Shown here: positions 1-9,054 of the stretch, piece after piece
How the letters are laid out: every line of letters begins with the position of its first letter
Numbering within the stretch: the stretch's first letter is position 1
NCBI GenBank assembly: GCA_937124585.1
Contig: CAKZKT010000116.1
Span: 26,664 to 90,663, forward strand
Source: an uncultured Anaerolineae bacterium
GTDB taxonomy: Bacteria; Chloroflexota; Anaerolineae; CG2-30-64-16
Length of the DNA stretch: 64,000 nt
Direction of reading: 5' to 3'
Notes under the pieces: generated by a model
Databases searched by the model: none
What the model saw: the letters and a program-made list of their open reading frames with translations, nothing else
Told to the model about the DNA's origin: nothing
Program-made: the position numbers and the translations under genes

Positions 1-17
1 CAGTAACGACTAAATTG

Positions 18-23
18 TATAAT
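18..23 (+). promoter_or_regulatory. Possible -10 box upstream of the DVU0298-like gene
   Basis: A perfect TATAAT lies 144 bases before the first gene. A -35 box at normal spacing would fall at or before the window edge, so it cannot be checked. The 112 bases before the first open frame otherwise hold nothing I recognise. Confidence 0.3.
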
Positions 24-166
24 GAGGCGCAAAGAAGGGGAATAGGCGAAACCTTATCTTCGGCTAAGTAAAACCTTAGAGATGATCTGCGCAAATATCG
101 TGCAAAGACAGTGTGATTGGCCCTGATGGGCAGGCATGTGACATGGCGCGACGAGGACAGCAATCC

Positions 167-748
167 ATGCGAGGTGACATCAAACAGCGGGTGAGGACAT
201 TACTGGCGCAGAACGATCTCGCGGGGATAGGCCCGCTGGCGGTTTCCCACCGTTCGGTGCTCAGCTATCTGACCGCGCTGACCTATGACGCCGATCCGGA
301 GATTGCCGGCCGGGCCATCACGGCGTTCGGCGAGGCGGCTGGCGCCCTGTCCGACCGCGACGCCGAGTTCGTGCGCGGCCATTTGCGTCGCCTCTTCTGG
401 CTGCTCAACGATGAGTCGGGTGGCATCGGCTGGCGCGCGGCCGAAGCGATCGGCGAGATCATCCGAGCACGGCCCGAACGCTTTGTCGAATTCATCCCCA
501 ATCTGGTGTGGCTGCTCGACATGGAGACGGAAGATGCCCCGCGCTTTCGGACGAGCATCCTGCGGGGCATTCTGCGCGTGGCCGAGGTCGCTGATCTGTC
601 CGGTCGGGCCGATCTGGTTGCCTTCCTGGAGGCGCTGACCGCGGCTCCCGATCCGGAGCAGCGCGAGCTGGCCGGCTTGTGTCTGCGTCGACTGCTCAGC
701 GGCGCGATGGTGGCGTCCGAATCTCTCGATAGCGACCGACGAACATGA
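167..748 (+). CDS. DVU0298-like helical (HEAT-like) repeat protein
   Basis: A soluble protein of 193 residues built of amphipathic helices. The central segment reading LFWLLNDESGGIGW followed by AEAIGEI resembles the conserved core of the DVU0298 family known from Desulfovibrio and other anaerobes, whose biochemical role is unknown. I chose the ATG at 167 because a GAGGA-like site lies about 10 bases upstream and the encoded start, MRGDIKQ, suits the family; in-frame starts at 143 and 113 are possible. The last 53 bases overlap, tail to tail, the membrane protein on the other strand. Helical repeats suggest protein-protein contact, but no partner can be named. The family call is from memory of the motif. 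Confidence 0.7.
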   Translation: MRGDIKQRVRTLLAQNDLAGIGPLAVSHRSVLSYLTALTYDADPEIAGRAITAFGEAAGALSDRDAEFVRGHLRRLFWLLNDESGGIGWRAAEAIGEIIRARPERFVEFIPNLVWLLDMETEDAPRFRTSILRGILRVAEVADLSGRADLVAFLEALTAAPDPEQRELAGLCLRRLLSGAMVASESLDSDRRT

Positions 749-1115
749 TGCCGAGCAGGATCAGGGCGATCACAGCAACCGCAGCGCCCAGCCAGGGAGC
801 CCAAGTCTGGTTGCTGTGTCCCACCATGAGCCACACCGCACCGGCCAGCGCGGTCCAGCCGCCGGCCAATAGCCAGCGTTCCTGGAGCGCGTTCGACGCC
901 GCAAAACCGAGCAGCGCCAACAGCGCGCCGGCGATGGTCTGGCCCGTCTGCGTGCCCAGGAAGATCCAATCGGCCCAGGCCGCGACAAAAAGCACGATGC
1001 CGATGGCCATCGGCACCACGGTCAGCAGCAGCAGGATCTGGCGCCAACGGGGCATGGCCATCGTACGATCTGCCCGCGTCGCTGTGGATCGAGATGTTTT
1101 GCGTCTTCTGGACAT
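696..1115 (-). CDS. Small four-helix membrane protein, function unknown
   Basis: 139 residues. A basic, polar N-terminus (MSRRRKTSRST) is followed by about four hydrophobic segments (ILLLLTVVPMAIGIVLFVAA, a TIAGALLALLGFAA stretch, a WTALAGAVWLM stretch and VAVIALILLGIMFVG) and a short polar tail. The start at 1115 is preceded by a GAGG about 11 bases upstream and gives a sensible N-in topology. The frame stays open further upstream to 1319, but that part runs into the palindromic repeat array and is not credible. I recognise no family. It converges on, and overlaps by 53 bases, the helical-repeat gene. Confidence 0.6.
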   Translation of the reverse strand: MSRRRKTSRSTATRADRTMAMPRWRQILLLLTVVPMAIGIVLFVAAWADWIFLGTQTGQTIAGALLALLGFAASNALQERWLLAGGWTALAGAVWLMVGHSNQTWAPWLGAAVAVIALILLGIMFVGRYREIRTPPSRR

Positions 1116-1237
1116 GAAAATTGCCTCAAGAAAGCCCCGGGAACACAAAACGCGTCCTGCCGGATGGCGTTTACCTGTCACAAACTCGCGGTTTATGCCA
1201 CGTCCTGTATCCCAAACTGCGGCCTTTATCCGCCCAT

Positions 1238-1560
1238 AGGGCCGGTCGGAGACCGGCGTTACGCAGGCCCTCTGCCTCTCTGAGCCACATAGGGCCGGTC
1301 TCCGACCGGTCAGCGCCATGTAACGCCGGTCTTCGACCGGTCAGCGCCATGTAACGCCGGTCTTCGACCGGTCAGCGCCATGTAACGCCGGTCTCTGACC
1401 GGTCAGTGCCATGTAACGCCGGTCTCTGACCGGTCAGTGCCATGTAACGCCGGTCTCTGACCGGTCAGCGCAGGCCCTTGAACGTTCGCGTCGGGCCGGT
1501 CGGAGACCGGCGTTACGCTGAGCCACGTCGGGCCGGTCGGAGACCGGCGTTACGCAGGTC
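1238..1560. repeat. Array of GCCGGTC/GACCGG palindromes, partly tandem (31-bp unit)
   Basis: At least nine copies of a short palindrome, GCCGGTC plus 1-3 bases plus GACCGG, lie here. From about 1290 to 1470 six copies form a head-to-tail tandem with a 31-base period (breaks near 1320, 1351, 1382, 1413 and 1444), each followed by a TCAGCGCCATGTAACG-like spacer. Single copies at 1240, 1494 and 1529 point the other way. Inner bases vary as pairs (TCTCCGA, TCTTCGA, TCTCTGA). Related single copies lie near 28620-28662 and 56553-56572. This fills most of the 464 bases between the membrane protein start and the LarA-like stop; I see no gene in it. Confidence 0.85.
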
Positions 1561-1579
1561 CTCTGCTTCTCTGAAAGCG

Positions 1580-2887
1580 TCAGGCCTGCATCAGCAACGG
1601 GATGGTCGCGTTGGCCCATGGCATGATGCCGACATGGCCAGCGGGCGGCAGTGCGATCAGGGCGTCGGCGACGGCCTGCGTCAGTTGCTCCTGTGCCGTC
1701 ATGTCCGGCCGTTCTGCCACCGGGTTCAGCAACAAACGGCGGGCGAAATCGGGCGCCATGTCGGTCACGAAGCGCAGCCGCACGCGACTGGCATCGCGCG
1801 CGATCTGCCAGGCCTTGTGCGGGCCGAGGCGATATCCCTCGCGTTGGTAGCGGGCCAGCACGGCCTCATGTGATGTCATGGCCGGGTCGGCCATGAACGC
1901 CTCGTACGCGGCGCTGCCCGTGCCCTCGGGGCAGGCCGCAGCCAGGATGACCGTGCCTCCCGGCCGCATGGCCAGGGTGGCATGGCCCAGCGCCTTCTGC
2001 GCCTGGTAGATGTTGATGTCCTTCGGATGGCCGCCCGGCGAGACGATCATCAGGTCGAACGGCTGTGCCACCGCCACCTGGAAAATGGCGCGCGCCAGGG
2101 GAATGCCCGCGCGCATCACACGGCGCGGATCGCCGGCCAGCGCGTGGACGATCTGCTTGTGGTCGTTCAGGATGACATTGAGCGCGAAGCCGATCCGCAT
2201 CAGATCGCCGATCTCTTCGACCTCTTGCCGGGTCGGGTTGTCGTCATAACGGCCCAGCTCCGAGCCCGGTGCAGTCATCAGCGCGTGATTGGCGTTGATC
2301 GTGCTGCGGCCGGCCAGGCCGATCGCCGCGCTCTTCGCGCCGCCCGACCAGCCCATAAACTGGTGCGGTTCGATGTTGCCCACGACGATGCGCAGACCGG
2401 CCTCCATGAAGCACCGGTTGGCCAGCACCTCGACCCCGCGGCGGGTCCGGCCCAACGAGATCAGATCGGCCGCGTCGCAGTCATGGGAGATAACCGGATA
2501 GCGTGCCAGGATCTCGGCCGGGATGATCTGCGCGAATTCGTCCGGCTGCATGGCCGCATGCGTGCCGGTGGCCGCGATCAGCGTGATGGCCTCGGCGGCC
2601 ACGCCGAGCGCTTCCAGTTGGGTCAGCAGCGGCGGCAGCAGATATTGATGCGGCACCGGCCGCGTCTTATCGTTGACCGCGATGGCAACTGTCGGCTGTG
2701 GGCCAAGGTTGGCCACCAGCTCGGCCAGCGTTGGGCCGCCGACCGGCGCGGCGAGCGCCTGCATCACGGCCGCCATCTCATCGGCTGCGCCGGGTGTCTC
2801 TCGCGGCGTCAGGAGTTGTACGGCCAGGTCGGCAGGCAGCGAAAAAGTCAAGTGGGTTTTGCCGTAGGGCAAATGATAAGTGATCAG
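1580..2887 (-). CDS. larA: LarA-like nickel-dependent racemase family protein (DUF2088)
   Basis: Homologue of LarA, which racemises D- and L-lactate with a nickel-pincer cofactor; family members also act on other 2-hydroxyacids, so the substrate is open. Counting from the TTG at 2872, the residues matching LarA's active site are R71 (in DKTRP), H105 (in GTH), H170, K180 (in SGGAK, equivalent to the Lys that binds the cofactor) and H196. LarA itself uses H108, H174, K184 and H200, the same spacing. The start is unusual. The TTG at 2872 lacks a placed ribosome site, but an in-frame CTG at 2885-2887 follows GGGAGG by 5 bases and adds MITYH before LPYGKTHLTF. No ATG or GTG serves. No larB, larC or larE is in the window. 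It is the last gene of the minus-strand sugar region. Confidence 0.85.
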   Translation of the reverse strand: MITYHLPYGKTHLTFSLPADLAVQLLTPRETPGAADEMAAVMQALAAPVGGPTLAELVANLGPQPTVAIAVNDKTRPVPHQYLLPPLLTQLEALGVAAEAITLIAATGTHAAMQPDEFAQIIPAEILARYPVISHDCDAADLISLGRTRRGVEVLANRCFMEAGLRIVVGNIEPHQFMGWSGGAKSAAIGLAGRSTINANHALMTAPGSELGRYDDNPTRQEVEEIGDLMRIGFALNVILNDHKQIVHALAGDPRRVMRAGIPLARAIFQVAVAQPFDLMIVSPGGHPKDINIYQAQKALGHATLAMRPGGTVILAAACPEGTGSAAYEAFMADPAMTSHEAVLARYQREGYRLGPHKAWQIARDASRVRLRFVTDMAPDFARRLLLNPVAERPDMTAQEQLTQAVADALIALPPAGHVGIMPWANATIPLLMQA

Positions 2888-2892
2888 AGGAA

Positions 2893-2898
2893 CCTCCC
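2893..2898 (-). promoter_or_regulatory. Shine-Dalgarno site that favours a CTG start for the LarA-like gene
   Basis: GGGAGG on the minus strand ends 5 bases before the in-frame CTG at 2887-2885, but 20 bases before the TTG at 2872. This is the basis for the start chosen above. Confidence 0.5.
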
Positions 2899-2934
2899 GA
2901 ACGGTCTACAACCATCCTGAAAAGTTCACCGTCT

Positions 2935-2970
2935 CACGTGCCAGGCACTCTGCAAGATGCCTGGCACGTG
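2935..2970. repeat. GTGCCAGGC hairpin repeat, copy 1
   Basis: Perfect 13-base arms CACGTGCCAGGCA and TGCCTGGCACGTG enclose a 10-base centre (CTCTGCAAGA). It lies alone between the UxaA-family gene and the LarA-like gene. At least eight full copies of this family occur in the window. Confidence 0.9.
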
Positions 2971-3081
2971 GACACGCCCGAAATCAATTGGCTGCTCGGC
3001 CCGATTATAGCATGGGGCGGAAAAAGAGGACAATCTGGCTCTATCCCGCCCCTGCGCGCAGGACAGAGGGCGCCTGCGCCC

Positions 3082-4590
3082 TCATGCGCTCTCGTACAGC
3101 TTTGTCAGCACGAACTCGTTGTGGCGCAACGCTTCGGCCGCGGTCAGCCGGCCGCGGATCGTCTGCTCCAGCACCGCCATGGCCCGGTCGGCTGCCTGAT
3201 CCAGGTTGATCTCCAGTCGCAGCAGCCCCGTCAGGTCCACGTCAATATGCTCGGACATCGTCGCCACCGTCAGCGGATTGGCGCACAACTTGATCACGGG
3301 TACGATCGGGTTGCCGATGACGTTGCCCTGGCCGGTAGGGAAGAAGTGCACCACCGAACCGGCAGCCGCGCACAGCGTCACCATCTCGGCCGCGGCCGAT
3401 GAGGAATCCATGAAGTGCAGGCCCGGGCCTCTCGGCTCCTCGGCCTTGTCCAGGACGTCCACCACCTGGCAACGGCCCATCTTCTGGATATTGCCCATCG
3501 CCTTCTCTTCGATGGTCGTCAGGCCGCCGCGAATGTTGCCCTCGGTGGGCTGCGAGCCGAGCAGGTCTACGCCCTTGCTTTTCACCAGCACCTGGTAGTC
3601 GTTGAAAAACTTCATGAAGCGGTCGGCGACCTCCTGGCTGACGCATTGGCTGGCGATGACATCCTCGCCGCCGGTCACCTCGGTCGTCTCGCCGAAGATC
3701 AGCGTGGCGCCGGCCGCGGCCAGCCGTTCGAAGACGCGACCCACCGTGGGATTGGAAGCCAGACCCGATGTGGTGTCCGACTCGCCGCATTTGGTGCTCA
3801 TCCAGAGGTCCTTCACCGAGAACGGCTCGCGCTGCAGCTCGCCGGCCCACTGCACGAACTCCTTGGCTTTGCGGCTGGCCATTTCGATCGTCTTCAGGTC
3901 GCCGTAGCGTTCGATGCTGAAGCCGGCGACCGGCTTGCCTGTCGCCGCGATCTCGTCCACGATGCGCTGCGTCCATTTCGGCTCGATGCCGATGACGACG
4001 CAGGCTGCCACGTTGGGATTGCGGCCCGTGCCGGCCAGCGTGCGGAAGGTCAGTTCGAGGTCGGCGCCGAATTGCAGGCGGCCGTAGTGGTGTGGTAGCG
4101 CCATCGTGCCTTTGATCAGGTAGGAGACCCCCTCGGCCGCCGCGTTGGAGATGTCGTCTACCGGCAGGATGATGACATGATTGCGGATGCCGAAGCGACC
4201 GTTCGCGCGGCGATAGCCCAGCAGCTTCATTTCCTCCGGCTTGCGACCGCCCAGCGAGAGCCGTTCGGCCGGCTTGCTGACGATCTCCGGCGCCACCGCT
4301 TCTTCCAGGCTCCAGCGCATCGTCTTGAGATTGTGGGTGTGGACATGGTTGCCCCGGCTGATCGACTGCACGACCTGACCGATGGGCCGGCCGTACTTCA
4401 GCAGTTTGTGGCCCACGGGCATATCGCGCAGGGCTACTTTGTGGCCGAGCGGCACGTCCTGGGTCATCAGCACCGCGCCGACGGGCTGCCCCTCCAGCGT
4501 GACGATGCCGATCTCCTCCCCCGCCTTCAGATCGCGCACGGCGACGCCGACATCGTCGTGTGTTTCGTGCATCAGGATTCCGTGTTCCAT
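3082..4590 (-). CDS. UxaA-family hydro-lyase (altronate/galactarate dehydratase type), SAF domain plus C-terminal domain
   Basis: A 502-residue cytoplasmic enzyme. Residues 1-90 form a SAF domain ([11 protein letters not shown], ending GNHVHTHNL). From about residue 115 the UxaA/GarD domain follows, with the conserved [12 protein letters not shown] segment (Cys268). The family dehydrates sugar acids such as D-altronate to 2-keto-3-deoxy acids using Fe2+; relatives include sulfolactate sulfo-lyase (SuyAB), so the substrate is not certain. The start is supported by AAGGAG eight bases upstream. It lies 33 bases downstream of the MFS gene and is probably cotranscribed with it, consistent with sugar-acid breakdown after uptake. 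Confidence 0.85.
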   Translation of the reverse strand: MEHGILMHETHDDVGVAVRDLKAGEEIGIVTLEGQPVGAVLMTQDVPLGHKVALRDMPVGHKLLKYGRPIGQVVQSISRGNHVHTHNLKTMRWSLEEAVAPEIVSKPAERLSLGGRKPEEMKLLGYRRANGRFGIRNHVIILPVDDISNAAAEGVSYLIKGTMALPHHYGRLQFGADLELTFRTLAGTGRNPNVAACVVIGIEPKWTQRIVDEIAATGKPVAGFSIERYGDLKTIEMASRKAKEFVQWAGELQREPFSVKDLWMSTKCGESDTTSGLASNPTVGRVFERLAAAGATLIFGETTEVTGGEDVIASQCVSQEVADRFMKFFNDYQVLVKSKGVDLLGSQPTEGNIRGGLTTIEEKAMGNIQKMGRCQVVDVLDKAEEPRGPGLHFMDSSSAAAEMVTLCAAAGSVVHFFPTGQGNVIGNPIVPVIKLCANPLTVATMSEHIDVDLTGLLRLEINLDQAADRAMAVLEQTIRGRLTAAEALRHNEFVLTKLYESA

Positions 4591-4623
4591 GAGATAGCTC
4601 CTTGAGCGTGAATTTTGTGGTTT

Positions 4624-5877
4624 TCAATCGGCCCGGTCGCTGGCCCGAGCGTACCACAGCGTCGCGGTCAACAACACAACCGCGCCGGCGATGTACAGCC
4701 TGCCGATGCCGAACAGAAGGCCGGCCGAATAGGCCAACGGTGGGCCGAGCGCCGAACCGGCGTCCGTTGCGGTCGTGTACGCGCCGACCGCGTGATGGGG
4801 ATGCGCGACGGCCATGGCCAGGCCATTGGCGATTGCGCCCAGGGTGACGGTCAGGCCGGCGCTGCTGATGAAGACGGCGATCAGACAGAGCACCAGGCTC
4901 ACGCCGGAAAGCTGCGTCACGCCGATGACGCCCGCCAGCAGCGCGGCGGCCAAAACCACCGCGGTGCGGCTATGTCCCAGCCGATCGGCTAGCGCGCCGA
5001 TGGCCGGGCCGAACAAGATGTCCGACGTCCAGCGCACAGCCAGTACCAGCCCGGCCACCGTCCCCACCCGCGCGCCCAGGCCGGCCATCAAGACGCCGCT
5101 GCCCAGACGGCTCGCCAGAAACAGCGACGCGGTCGAAATCAGCACGCCCTCGACCATCGCGTAGATGAAACCGGCCAGCAGCGCCTGCCGGCCGGCCGAT
5201 GTGCGTCCGAGTTCCTGCAGTCCGGTCAGCCATTGAGGTGAGGACCTTCCGCCGCGCGGTGCGGCCGCCTCGCCGGAGTTGCCCTGGCCGACCGGCGCGG
5301 TCCGGCGAGATGCAGCCGGCGTCGCCGGCCATCGGATGGCCAGCGCCAGCGGCAGTGCCAGAACCGTAGCGCCCATGATCGCGTAGACGCCCGCGTGATA
5401 GCCGAAACGGTCGCGCAGATAGCCGCCGGCCACCACGCTCGCCGCGCTGCCCAGCCGGATGATCCCCCACAATAGCCCCATCAGCCGGCCGCGCTGATGC
5501 AGACCGCCGGTCCACACAGCCTGATAGCCGCCCTGCCGCAGCGCCGACCAGGCGATGCCCCAGCCCAAGCGCGCCGACAGGAAGACCGTAAAGCCTCGGC
5601 CCAGCGCATAGGCCGCGGTGGTGAGTAATGCCAGCACAGTGGCGAATACGAACGGCCGCCTGGGTCCCCAGCGCGCGAACAGGTCGCTGGCCGCCGTGTT
5701 CGAGATCAAGCGCACCAACCGATTGGCGCTCAGCAGCACCCCCACCAGCGGCAGCGCGATGCCCAGGTTGGGCGCCTCCAGCGGCAAAATGCTGTACAGA
5801 TAGGAATCGCCGACGATACAAAGCGCGATCACCACACCGGCAGCCAGTACCAGGCGGCCGGGGCGCTCAGCGTCCAA
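4624..5877 (-). CDS. Major facilitator superfamily transporter
   Basis: 417 residues with about twelve hydrophobic helices in two halves, separated by a polar loop near residues 185-225 (RTAPVGQGNSGEAAAPRGG). Loops such as DLFARWGPRRPF and DRLGHSRTA resemble the MFS loop 2-3 motif. It begins with TTG inside the last 11 bases of the GH31 gene, with GAGGTG upstream, so the two are likely translationally coupled. Substrate is not readable from sequence; next to GH31 and UxaA genes, uptake of a sugar or sugar acid, or export of a product, is plausible. Confidence 0.85.
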   Translation of the reverse strand: MDAERPGRLVLAAGVVIALCIVGDSYLYSILPLEAPNLGIALPLVGVLLSANRLVRLISNTAASDLFARWGPRRPFVFATVLALLTTAAYALGRGFTVFLSARLGWGIAWSALRQGGYQAVWTGGLHQRGRLMGLLWGIIRLGSAASVVAGGYLRDRFGYHAGVYAIMGATVLALPLALAIRWPATPAASRRTAPVGQGNSGEAAAPRGGRSSPQWLTGLQELGRTSAGRQALLAGFIYAMVEGVLISTASLFLASRLGSGVLMAGLGARVGTVAGLVLAVRWTSDILFGPAIGALADRLGHSRTAVVLAAALLAGVIGVTQLSGVSLVLCLIAVFISSAGLTVTLGAIANGLAMAVAHPHHAVGAYTTATDAGSALGPPLAYSAGLLFGIGRLYIAGAVVLLTATLWYARASDRAD

Positions 5878-7957
5878 AGTGTCGCACCTCGCTCACCGGC
5901 GTCGGCACGGGCAACTCGTCGCTGTTGACGCGGACGTTGGGCCCCAGCGGCAACGCCGTGCCTTCTCGGCCGAAGATAGGAAGGCGATCCAGCGGCGCCA
6001 CGGTCTCCATCAGTCGGGGCCCCTCGATCACCTCGCCGGTCCAGAAGTCGGTCCAGCGGCCCGCAGGCAGGTAGAAGCGGACATGGCCGCCCGGCTGCAG
6101 CACTGGCGCTACGAGCAATGCCGGACCGAACATGTACTGCTCCTCGAACGTCCACGCGATGGGATCGTCGGGGAAGGCAAGCGGCATAGCGCGCATCACC
6201 GGCAGGCCGGTGGCCGAGGCCTCGGCCGCGCACTGTTCCAGGTAGGGCAGCAGGCGATAGCGCAACGCGAGCCACTCTTTGACGATGCGCTCCGCCTCCG
6301 CGCCGAATTCCCACGGCTCGCGCGGCGTTTGGCCGTGGAAGCGCGTGTGCGAGCTGAGCACGCCGACCTGCGTCGAGCGGATGTAGAACTCCGGCGTCGG
6401 CTTGTCGCCGTCTATCGAGGAAAAGCCGCCGATGTCATGCGTGTGAAACGCCGCGCCGCTCAGCCCCCACGAGAGGCCCCCGCGAATGCTGCCGGCCAGC
6501 CCCTCCCAGTCGCCCTGCGGATCGCCGCCCCACTGCACGGGGTAACGCTGGCTGCCGGCCCAGCCCGCGCGACCCCATACGAGCGGCCCGCTCGGTCCCC
6601 ATCGGGCCGTCGCCTCGTACACGCACCGGTTGTAGAGCAGCGGATACGCGTTGTGCAGGCGCCGGCCGCTCTCGCCGTTGTGGGCTACCACCTCGGCCGG
6701 AATGTGTTCGCCGAAATCGGTCTTGATGACGTCCACCCCCGCCGCGAACAGCTCGCGGTGCTTTTCGGCCCACCAGGCATACGCGGCTGGATTGGTGAAG
6801 TCCAGCGCGGCGCTGGGCGGCAGGGGGGTGAGCACCTTGCCGAAGGTGCTCTGTTCCCAGCCGCGCACTGCGACAGAGCCATTGGTTTCCTTCAGCAAAA
6901 AGCCCTGTTCGGCCAGCCAGGGGAAGAGCGGCGCGTGGATCGAGATGTAAGGATATTCCCAGACGCAGAGGCGGAAGCCCATTTCGTGCACTTTTCGGCA
7001 GAACGCCGGCGGATCGGGATAGCGGTCGGCGTCCCAGACGAACGCGAAGCGGGTGTCCACCTTCAGCCAGGCGCGGCCATCGAGGGTGATGACGTCGCAG
7101 GGGATGCCGCGCGCACGCAGGCCGGCCGCGGCCGTCAGCAGCTCATCGGCCGTCCGGTAGTAGCAACGGCTCATCCAGACACCGAAGCTCCAGCGCGGTA
7201 GCGCCGGCGCGCGGCCGGTCAGATCGGTGTACCGCTTGAGCAGCGCGGCCGGCCCTGCTGCCGCGATCAGGAAGAGGTCGAGCACGGAATCGGCCACCTG
7301 CACCGCGTAGGAGCGATAGGACCACTGCCCGTAGCCCACGCCATGCCGGACGATCGCGGTGGTGTGCACGAAAACGCCCCAGCCGTGCGGGCTCCAGGCA
7401 AACGGCGTGTTTTTGTAGGAATCTTCGCAGTTCACGCCGAGCGCGTCCATCGCGACGGAGGTCACCAGCTGGCCGCGTTTGTTCAACGGCCCCCACTTTT
7501 CGCCCAGGCCGTAGACCGGCTCGCCGCTGCGCAGGCCGAAGGCCGCCCAGCGCCCCTCCGGCCCGACTCCGAACGGCGGCACGCGCCAGCCGCCGGAAAT
7601 ATGGCCGTCGGTCGTGGATTCAAGCACACTCCTGCCGTTTTTGACGAGACGAAAGCGCAGCGGTGCAGGCCAGAGCTCGATGGCCAGCCCGTCACAGGCA
7701 ATCCGCCAGCCGGCGACGGGCTGTTGGGGCGCAAAAGGCCAGTCGGCGTCGGCCGGACCGACGGTCACCGCCGGGGCTTCGGGTTGAGCCGTCAGCACGC
7801 CGTAGTCCTGGCGATCGTCCACGCCGAATTTGAGCCGCACGATGTCGGCGGCGAAGAAGGTGACCTCCAGCGGTCCGGCGTCGGTCATGAAGCGCGCGCC
7901 GCCGGGGACATGCTCGATCAGAGCGAGGGTCTCGAGACGATTAAGTTGCGGGAGCAT
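5867..7957 (-). CDS. GH31 glycosidase, YicI-like alpha-xylosidase/alpha-glucosidase
   Basis: 696 residues without a signal peptide, so cytoplasmic. An N-terminal beta domain (1-250) is followed by the catalytic barrel and a C-terminal beta region. The nucleophile is Asp414 in KTDFGEHIP and the acid/base Asp479 in YPVQWGGD, followed by HDIGGF. These match YicI (D416 and D482), which releases alpha-xylose from xyloglucan-type fragments, and the surrounding sequence follows YicI closely. The sulfoquinovosidase signature of YihQ is not evident. It overlaps the MFS gene by 11 bases and sits 62 bases after the oxidoreductase gene. Precise sugar specificity is inferred, not shown. Confidence 0.92.
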   Translation of the reverse strand: MLPQLNRLETLALIEHVPGGARFMTDAGPLEVTFFAADIVRLKFGVDDRQDYGVLTAQPEAPAVTVGPADADWPFAPQQPVAGWRIACDGLAIELWPAPLRFRLVKNGRSVLESTTDGHISGGWRVPPFGVGPEGRWAAFGLRSGEPVYGLGEKWGPLNKRGQLVTSVAMDALGVNCEDSYKNTPFAWSPHGWGVFVHTTAIVRHGVGYGQWSYRSYAVQVADSVLDLFLIAAAGPAALLKRYTDLTGRAPALPRWSFGVWMSRCYYRTADELLTAAAGLRARGIPCDVITLDGRAWLKVDTRFAFVWDADRYPDPPAFCRKVHEMGFRLCVWEYPYISIHAPLFPWLAEQGFLLKETNGSVAVRGWEQSTFGKVLTPLPPSAALDFTNPAAYAWWAEKHRELFAAGVDVIKTDFGEHIPAEVVAHNGESGRRLHNAYPLLYNRCVYEATARWGPSGPLVWGRAGWAGSQRYPVQWGGDPQGDWEGLAGSIRGGLSWGLSGAAFHTHDIGGFSSIDGDKPTPEFYIRSTQVGVLSSHTRFHGQTPREPWEFGAEAERIVKEWLALRYRLLPYLEQCAAEASATGLPVMRAMPLAFPDDPIAWTFEEQYMFGPALLVAPVLQPGGHVRFYLPAGRWTDFWTGEVIEGPRLMETVAPLDRLPIFGREGTALPLGPNVRVNSDELPVPTPVSEVRHFGR

Positions 7958-8019
7958 GAGCGCATTTCCTGTCTTTGATCGTGAGAAGCAACACCCGGCG
8001 TCGCGCGCGCAGCGCGCAT

Positions 8020-9054
8020 TCAGCCGAGCAGGACCGGTTTGCCCGTCTGCATGGACTCAATGGCGGCCAGCGCCACGCGCAGCGCCGCGCGGCCTTCGGC
8101 GCCGCCGGCCGGCGGCGGCCGATCCTCCAGGATACAGGCGGCGAAGCTGGCGATCTCGCGCGCGTACATGTCCTCGTCGGACACGGCGATGGTCTCCCAG
8201 ACGCCGCCTTCGCGCAGCCAGAGCGCCTCCTGATGGGTGATGCCATAGGTCAGGTGCAGCGCGCCGGCTGGGCCGAAGAGGATATCGGGTCCGCCGGGCG
8301 GGGTCACGCCGGGCGGCAGGCCCCACGAACAGACGAACGTGCCCGTATCGCCCGTGGCATAGCGGACGATCACGGTGGCCGTGTCCACGGCGACCGTGGC
8401 GATGTGGGCGATTTCCGGTCGGCCTGCGGCCAGGCGATGGCCCTGGGCGAACACTTCGACCGGCTCGGCTGCGAAGAGGAGCGACCAGCCATCGAACAGG
8501 TGGACGCCCATGTCAATGACCGGGCCGCCGTTGGCGTTGGCGTCGTGCATCTCGCGTTTGGGCCGCAGCTCGCGCGCATCCAGCGCATGATAGGCCAGCG
8601 GTCGGCCCAACCCGCCTGCGGCCAGCCATTCGGCCACTCGCGCCTGCACTGGCGAGTAGCGCCGCATGAAGCCGACGCCGAGTTTGACCCCCTGGCGCGC
8701 GGCCGCAGCGATCATCGCATCGGCGCCGGCGAGTGTGAGCGCCATCGGCTTCTCCGACAGGACGTGTTTGCCGTGCTCGGCCGCGCAGATGGCTACCTCG
8801 GCATGGAGATGGGTCGGGACGCAGACCGAGACGACGTTCACATCGTCCCGGCAGATTGCCTCCCGATAGTCGAGATACCAGCGGTCGAGCCCGCACGTCG
8901 CGGCCAGCCGCTCGGCCCGGTCGGGCCGGATGTCCACGACCGCGACGACGGCTGCGTCGGGCAGACGGTTCCACCGTGCGGCATGGATCGTGCCCATCGC
9001 GCCGCAGCCGACCACACAGACGCGCAGAGAAATCGAATCGGATTTCACAGTCAA
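8020..9054 (-). CDS. Gfo/Idh/MocA family NAD(P)-dependent oxidoreductase
   Basis: 344 residues. The N-terminal Rossmann fold begins VCVVGCGAMG, followed by the family's SEKPMAL motif (catalytic Lys) and the GGPVIDMGVHLFD segment of the C-terminal domain. Such enzymes oxidise or reduce sugars, inositols or sugar acids. I placed the start at the TTG at 9054, which follows an AGAGGA site; GTG at 9048 is the alternative. The frame is open further upstream, but only through the hairpin repeats. The start region is itself duplicated in the repeats upstream (see findings). Neighbouring GH31 and isomerase genes suggest modification of an imported sugar. Confidence 0.85.
   Translation of the reverse strand: MTVKSDSISLRVCVVGCGAMGTIHAARWNRLPDAAVVAVVDIRPDRAERLAATCGLDRWYLDYREAICRDDVNVVSVCVPTHLHAEVAICAAEHGKHVLSEKPMALTLAGADAMIAAAARQGVKLGVGFMRRYSPVQARVAEWLAAGGLGRPLAYHALDARELRPKREMHDANANGGPVIDMGVHLFDGWSLLFAAEPVEVFAQGHRLAAGRPEIAHIATVAVDTATVIVRYATGDTGTFVCSWGLPPGVTPPGGPDILFGPAGALHLTYGITHQEALWLREGGVWETIAVSDEDMYAREIASFAACILEDRPPPAGGAEGRAALRVALAAIESMQTGKPVLLG

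Noticed and set aside
79..89. The word GATGATCTGCG recurring near 79, 18678 and in part near 37100
   Set aside because: Three short matches without common position relative to genes; chance is sufficient.
1290..1470. CRISPR array
   Set aside because: The 31-base period lacks variable spacers; spacer and repeat are both conserved and there are no cas genes.
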